Origin: Rubrobacter xylanophilus DSM 9941 | GTDB lineage: Bacteria; Actinomycetota; Rubrobacteria; Rubrobacterales; Rubrobacteraceae | Direction of reading: 5' to 3' | DNA length: 64,000 nt | Assembly: GCF_000014185.1 (NCBI RefSeq) | Contig: NC_008148.1 | Coordinates: forward strand, 1,902,001 to 1,966,000 | In this document: positions 60,150-64,000 of the stretch, piece after piece | Numbering within the stretch: position 1 is the stretch's first letter | How the letters are laid out: every line of letters begins with the position of its first letter | Translations under genes and position numbers: made by a program | Notes under the pieces: generated by a model | What the model saw: only the letters and a program-made list of their open reading frames with translations | The model's database searches: none | Told to the model about the DNA's origin: nothing

Positions 60150-61507
60150 CGGCTCCCCTCCCCCGCCACCCGCAGGCACAGCAGCGACCCGAGCACCACG
60201 TAGCCGATCTTCTCGAACTCCCAGGTGAGGGACATGCCGGTCAACACGAAGGCTATGAGCCCGAGCGCGAGGCCCGCCCCGAGGCTCTCCCGGGAGAGAC
60301 CCGCTGCCAGCCGGGCCGCGAGGAGAAGCATCCACCCGAACAGCGCCAGCCCCACCAGCCCGAGCTGGCTGGCGACCGAGAGGAACATGTTGTGCGCGAC
60401 GCCCGCGAACTCCCCCCGCTCGGCGGAGAACGCGGCGATCATGGTCGAGTAGTCGATCGCGGCGTAGGCGAAGTTCCCCGCCCCCACGCCCAGAAGCGGG
60501 TGCGCCGCGATGACCCGCAGGGCCCCCAGCCAGATGGACCAGCGCCCGGACCAGGTCTGCTCGCTCTGGACGTCGGCGAGGGTGGCGTAGCGCTCGAGCA
60601 GCGCCCCGCCGACCGCGGGGAGCAGGAGCACCACCCCGGCGAAGGCCGCCGCGCCGAGCGCGTAGAGCAGCAGGGCGCGCCCCCCCAGCCGGGCGGCCAG
60701 GCGCGGCACGAAGAGCCCGACCAGCGGGGTGGCCACGAGCACCACCAGCGCGGTGCGCGACTGGGTGGCGAAGACCCCGTAGAGCAGCACGGGGGCGAGG
60801 AGCAGCGCGGCCGCCCGGTAGCGGGCAAAGCCGAAGTAGCCCACGAAGAAGACGATCGCCAGCAGGCAGGCGTAGGCGTTCGGGTCGGCCCCGCCCGGGC
60901 TGAACCGGCCCACCTCGAGCATCTTCTCCCCCCTGGGGAGCACGTAGCCGAGCGGGACGGAGGCCACGGTGCCGAGGACCGCAACGCCCCACATAAGGAG
61001 CAGACCCCTGCGGTCGAGCAGGGCCACGGCGAGCATCAGGCCGAAGACCCCGGCGAAGGTTGCGACCCTGGAGAGCGCGACCTCCGGCCGCAGGGCCCAC
61101 AGCACCGAGGAGGCCGCCCAGGCCGCGAAGGCCAGCGCGGCCAGCGTGAGCGGCTCCCTCCACAGCCGCGCGAAGCGCGCGGAGAGCTCCGGGCTCCGGA
61201 GCAGGGCGAGCCCCAGCGAGAAGAAGGTCAGGAGCGCGAGCGCCTTGGTGCCGCTGGCGAGGGTCCCGAAGTTTATGACGCTCTCGTAGGGGAGCAAACC
61301 GAGCAGGGCGATGACCCCGACCCTCCACTCGACGAGCACGGCGAGGGCGAAGGCCGCGCCGAGCACGGCGAGGGCGACGAGCAGAAGCCCGCGCTCCCCC
61401 GCCAGCGCGCCGGAGTAGGCGACCGCCGCCCCGAGCAGGACGGCGAGCAGGAGCGCGCCCGCGAGCGGCAGGAGCCTCCGGAGCGCCGGATGGTGGGCCG
61501 CGATCAT
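60146..61507 (-). CDS. O-antigen ligase/polymerase-type membrane protein
   Basis: A 453-residue protein with about 11-12 hydrophobic helices and the Wzy_C/WaaL loop: FATQSRTALVVLVATP, WSGRWSIWLGALRVIAAHPL, LGVGAGNFAYAAIDYS and VAHNMFLSVASQLGLVGLAL. The conserved Arg and His of the large periplasmic loop are present (SGRWSIW, AHNMFL). With a flippase next door, it probably polymerises the repeat units (Wzy role). The ATG at 61507 overlaps the neighbouring sulfotransferase stop (ATGA). Confidence 0.85.
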   Translation of the reverse strand: MIAAHHPALRRLLPLAGALLLAVLLGAAVAYSGALAGERGLLLVALAVLGAAFALAVLVEWRVGVIALLGLLPYESVINFGTLASGTKALALLTFFSLGLALLRSPELSARFARLWREPLTLAALAFAAWAASSVLWALRPEVALSRVATFAGVFGLMLAVALLDRRGLLLMWGVAVLGTVASVPLGYVLPRGEKMLEVGRFSPGGADPNAYACLLAIVFFVGYFGFARYRAAALLLAPVLLYGVFATQSRTALVVLVATPLVGLFVPRLAARLGGRALLLYALGAAAFAGVVLLLPAVGGALLERYATLADVQSEQTWSGRWSIWLGALRVIAAHPLLGVGAGNFAYAAIDYSTMIAAFSAERGEFAGVAHNMFLSVASQLGLVGLALFGWMLLLAARLAAGLSRESLGAGLALGLIAFVLTGMSLTWEFEKIGYVVLGSLLCLRVAGEGSR

Positions 61508-62466
61508 GAGGGCCCCTTCCCCCGGCCGACCCCGAGCGGGTAGCCGTACCCGGCGAGCAGCGGGGCGGTGAGCGCGGTGACGAGGGCCCGGTCCGGCCCC
61601 GGCATCCGCTCTCGCCAGGCCTCGTCGGGCCTCAGCTCCACGGCCCCGCTCTCGAAGCGCGCCGGGTTGCCGGAGACGGTGTGCCCGCGGGGGGGCGGCA
61701 GCCGGCGACCCCGGATAAAGCCGGGTTCGGCCTCGAGGCCGAGCTTTTGCAGGAGCTCCCGCAGGCGAGGCGCGGGGTCCCGGACGAAGTCCTCGTAGCG
61801 CAGGCGCGCGAAGGCGCGGGCGCCGGAGAGCGGGAGCAGAAGCTGCAGCAGGTTCTGCACGCTCCACATGCGGGAGGCCTTCGCCGGGCCCAGCCGGGGC
61901 ATCGGGGAGCCCCCCGCCTCCGGCCGGGCCTTGCTGCGGGACCAGGAGTGGGCGACGGCCCGGCTGTCCCGGAGCAGGTGCACCGCGTAGACCTCTACGG
62001 AGGGGAGCGTCCCCAGGACCGCGGCGTAGGCGAAGCGCTTGGAGGAGTCGACCACCACGCCGGCGCCGGAGACCTCCCGCACCGCGCCGTAGAGGCGCTC
62101 CAGGGCCGGGCCGAGCCCGGCGAGCAGCCGCCCGACCGCCGGGGTGCGCACGCCCGCGCCCGCGAGGGCCGCGTAGTGGGGCAGGTAGCGCACCCGGCGC
62201 AGGAGCGGCTTGAAGGAGGCCATCCTCTCGGCGTCCACGCCCTCCCAGCCGCCGAAGGCCTCCCGGCCCACGGCGCTCCAGAAGGGGCAGGAGAGGAAGG
62301 GCTCCCCGCAGCCGCAGAGCTCGTTCCGGAGCAGCCCGCGGTCCCAGATCTGCCAGAGCTCCCCGGCGTCGAAGAAGCCGGGCGCCCCTCCCAGCGCGCG
62401 GGCGAGCACGGTGCTCCCGCTCCGGCCGGAGCCCGCGATGTACAGCACCCGCACCGGGGAGCTCAT
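61504..62466 (-). CDS. Sulfotransferase 3
   Basis: A 320-residue PAPS-type sulfotransferase: VLYIAGSGRSGSTVLARALG near residues 7-26, VYAVHLLRDSRAVAHSWSRS and FARLRYEDFVRDPAPRLREL. Like sulfotransferase 1 it has a Cys cluster (LCGCGEPFLSCPFWSAV), and the two are of the same subfamily, distinct from sulfotransferase 2. It is sandwiched between flippase and polymerase genes with four-base overlaps, so sulfation is an integral step of this pathway. Confidence 0.85.
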   Translation of the reverse strand: MSSPVRVLYIAGSGRSGSTVLARALGGAPGFFDAGELWQIWDRGLLRNELCGCGEPFLSCPFWSAVGREAFGGWEGVDAERMASFKPLLRRVRYLPHYAALAGAGVRTPAVGRLLAGLGPALERLYGAVREVSGAGVVVDSSKRFAYAAVLGTLPSVEVYAVHLLRDSRAVAHSWSRSKARPEAGGSPMPRLGPAKASRMWSVQNLLQLLLPLSGARAFARLRYEDFVRDPAPRLRELLQKLGLEAEPGFIRGRRLPPPRGHTVSGNPARFESGAVELRPDEAWRERMPGPDRALVTALTAPLLAGYGYPLGVGRGKGPS

Positions 62467-63857
62467 CCCCACCTCCTCGCGGACCGCAGCAGCGCCCCGA
62501 AGCCGGCGTGGGTCCACATCCCGGTCCTGTACCTCGCGGCGAGCCAGAGGAGCAGGTTCTGGAGCACCAGCCCCGAGACCCGCGCGGCGACGACCCCCGC
62601 GACCCCGTAGGGGACCACCAGGGCGAACATCGCCGCGAGCGTCGCGGCCCCGGTGCCCACGGAGACGGCCATCATCGTGCGCTGGTGGCCGGTCATCTGC
62701 AGCGCGAGCCCGCAGGAGCCGGTCCAGACGGAGACCAGCTGGCCGAGGCTCAGGACCGCGAGGGCCCCCGCCCCAGCCCGGTAGTAGTCGCCGTAGACCA
62801 GGCCCAGCAGGGGGGCGGCGAAGAGGACGCAGGCGGCGGAGGCCGCGAGGGCCGGAAGCCCGGTTACGGCGCTCGTCGCGCGGACGGTGCGCTCGAGCTC
62901 CTCCCGGCCCTCCTCCCGGGCGTACATCCCGGCGATCACCGGCGGCAGGACGGCGTTGGCCACTATGAGCGGCATGGTGACCATGGAGATAAGGCGGGTC
63001 GCCGCCCCGTAGACGGCTACCTCCTCCCGGGAGCCGAAGGCGCCGAGGAGCCAGATGTCCCCGTTGCGGAGCGCGAAGAGCACCAGGTTGGTCACGAGCA
63101 GCGGCCAGGCGGTGGCGACCACCTCCCCGAAGACGGGGGGAAGCTCCCCGCCGCCGGACCTCCTCCCCGAAAGCCGGGACATCCTCCGGCCGAGCAGCCA
63201 CCCGGAGAGGAGCGTCGTGGAGGCGCCCGCGCACACGGCGAGCGCGAGCACCGTGGCCAGGTCGGCCTCGCCGCGCAGCAGCCAAAGCAGCCCCAGCCCC
63301 AGGACCAGCAGGCCCACGGTGAGCACCCCGGTCACGGTGCCGGTGACCTGCCCGCCGAGGAGGGTGGCGAGCCGTACGTCGCCGAGGCCGCGGAAGACCT
63401 CCCCGACAAGCCCCTGCACGACGGAGACGGCGATCCAGCCGGCCACGAGCCCCCCCGAGGCGGCGAGCGCCGGGGCGCCGAAGAGACCGGCCAGAGGGCC
63501 GCAAAGGGCGAGGTAGGCCGCCCCCGCCCCGAGCGCGCCGAGGGCGCCGAGGGCGAGCGAGATCCGCACGACGAACCTCGCCCGGCCGGGGAGCCCGAGC
63601 CCGAGGTTGTGGGCGACGAGCCTGGTCGCGGCCCCCTGCAGCCCGAGCGAGCCCAGCATGGAGCCGAAGAGCACGACGCTGTAGACCAGGAAGTACGCCC
63701 CGAGCTCCCGGGGGGTCAGCAGGCGGGCCAGAAGGGCCCCGGAGAGGAGCCCGGAGCCGGCGATGAAGACCTTCCCCGCGAGCACCCAGGCCCCGCCGGA
63801 GAGCAGCCGCCCCGCAAGGCCCGGCAGGGCCTGCCGCCCCCCGCCCGCCGCCTCCAC
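62463..63857 (-). CDS. Polysaccharide flippase (Wzx/MATE-like)
   Basis: A 464-residue protein with about 14 hydrophobic helices in the oligosaccharide-flippase family (MVF superfamily): GAWVLAGKVFIAGSGLLSGA, LLARLLTPRELGAYFLVYSV and RNGDIWLLGAFGSREEVAVY are typical. It moves lipid-linked repeat units outward. The GTG start at 63857 is the first gene of this operon in the window except for the kinase 3' end at 63885, 27 bases away. Confidence 0.88.
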   Translation of the reverse strand: MEAAGGGRQALPGLAGRLLSGGAWVLAGKVFIAGSGLLSGALLARLLTPRELGAYFLVYSVVLFGSMLGSLGLQGAATRLVAHNLGLGLPGRARFVVRISLALGALGALGAGAAYLALCGPLAGLFGAPALAASGGLVAGWIAVSVVQGLVGEVFRGLGDVRLATLLGGQVTGTVTGVLTVGLLVLGLGLLWLLRGEADLATVLALAVCAGASTTLLSGWLLGRRMSRLSGRRSGGGELPPVFGEVVATAWPLLVTNLVLFALRNGDIWLLGAFGSREEVAVYGAATRLISMVTMPLIVANAVLPPVIAGMYAREEGREELERTVRATSAVTGLPALAASAACVLFAAPLLGLVYGDYYRAGAGALAVLSLGQLVSVWTGSCGLALQMTGHQRTMMAVSVGTGAATLAAMFALVVPYGVAGVVAARVSGLVLQNLLLWLAARYRTGMWTHAGFGALLRSARRWG

Positions 63858-63884
63858 TACCGGCCCTCCGCGCGGGCGGGCGCG

Positions 63885-64000
63885 CTAGCGGGTGTAGCCG
63901 TGGTACGCGTAGCCGCCCCTCTTGCCGTCGAAGTTGTTCATCACGGTGCCCAGCACGTTGGCCTTCACGCCCCGCAGGTCGTGCAGCGCCTTGCGCAGGG
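63885..64000 (-). CDS. 3' end of a BY-type tyrosine autokinase / chain-length protein
   Basis: Only the last 37 codons are visible: ALHDLRGVKANVLGTVMNN, then KRGGYAYHGYTR. This matches the end of CpsD/Wzc-type kinases, where GxVLNxV precedes a Tyr-rich tail that is autophosphorylated; here three Tyr remain in the tail. It would be the partner of the phosphatase at 49391. Confidence 0.7.
   Translation of the reverse strand, partial: LRKALHDLRGVKANVLGTVMNNFDGKRGGYAYHGYTR

Overview
The window looks like chromosome of a high-GC actinobacterium, most likely of the Rubrobacter type. This is inferred from the very GC-rich coding sequence on the right, the many GTG and TTG starts, the tight ATGA/GTGA overlaps and the style of the transposases; no rRNA or marker gene proves it. 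The left half (about 3.1-32.5 kb) is visibly less GC-rich and full of insertion-sequence debris; the right half (about 32.6-64 kb) is more uniform and GC-rich.

Layout. 1-4.9 kb: a catabolic module. An acyl-CoA dehydrogenase of the glutaryl-CoA dehydrogenase type, a GntR/FCD regulator and an MFS transporter run leftward; an AtzG-like small subunit and an AtzE-like amidase run rightward. A perfect 19-bp palindrome lies between the divergent arms. 5.0-9.0 kb: a graveyard of broken transposases (IS630 twice, a zinc-finger DDE type, IS1182, an IS4/IS5-like element) ending in a 47-bp palindrome made of two abutting IS ends. 9.3-21.1 kb: the most interesting block. A rightward operon (ribokinase, ribose-type ABC transporter, RbsD, then a complete ECF transporter) converges on a leftward pair (nucleoside hydrolase and a diiron protein), with a GntR/UTRA regulator beside them. 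The same 14-bp operator-like motif, TWTAYATACGTATA, precedes all three transcription units, so this looks like one regulon for taking up and splitting a nucleoside-like compound.

21.3-26.4 kb: two IS630 elements, each split by another IS (IS256 and an IS4-type element). 26.5-30.9 kb: an IclR regulator, a metal-less M24 hydrolase of the creatinase/ectoine-hydrolase type, an MHS-family transporter and a second diiron protein. The promoter region of the diiron gene was hit by another copy of the IS4-type element, with an 11-bp target duplication.

32.6-45.9 kb: an integrated island beside tRNA-Thr(CGT). It carries a tyrosine integrase, an excisionase-like protein, PIN toxin/antitoxin genes, a primase-ATPase operon headed by its own LexA-like repressor, an error-prone DnaE2 polymerase with a DUF6504-type partner, an IS630 with a likely programmed frameshift, and a membrane YdjM-type/thermonuclease fusion (the left boundary is not resolved). 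46-49.3 kb: a universal-stress protein overlapping a Lon-like ATP-dependent protease. 49.4-64 kb: an exopolysaccharide locus with a low-molecular-weight tyrosine phosphatase, initiating sugar-phosphate transferase, deacetylase, three sulfotransferases, two nearly duplicated beta-helix proteins, three family-4 glycosyltransferases, an O-antigen-ligase-type protein, a flippase and the end of a tyrosine autokinase. It suggests a sulfated surface polysaccharide.
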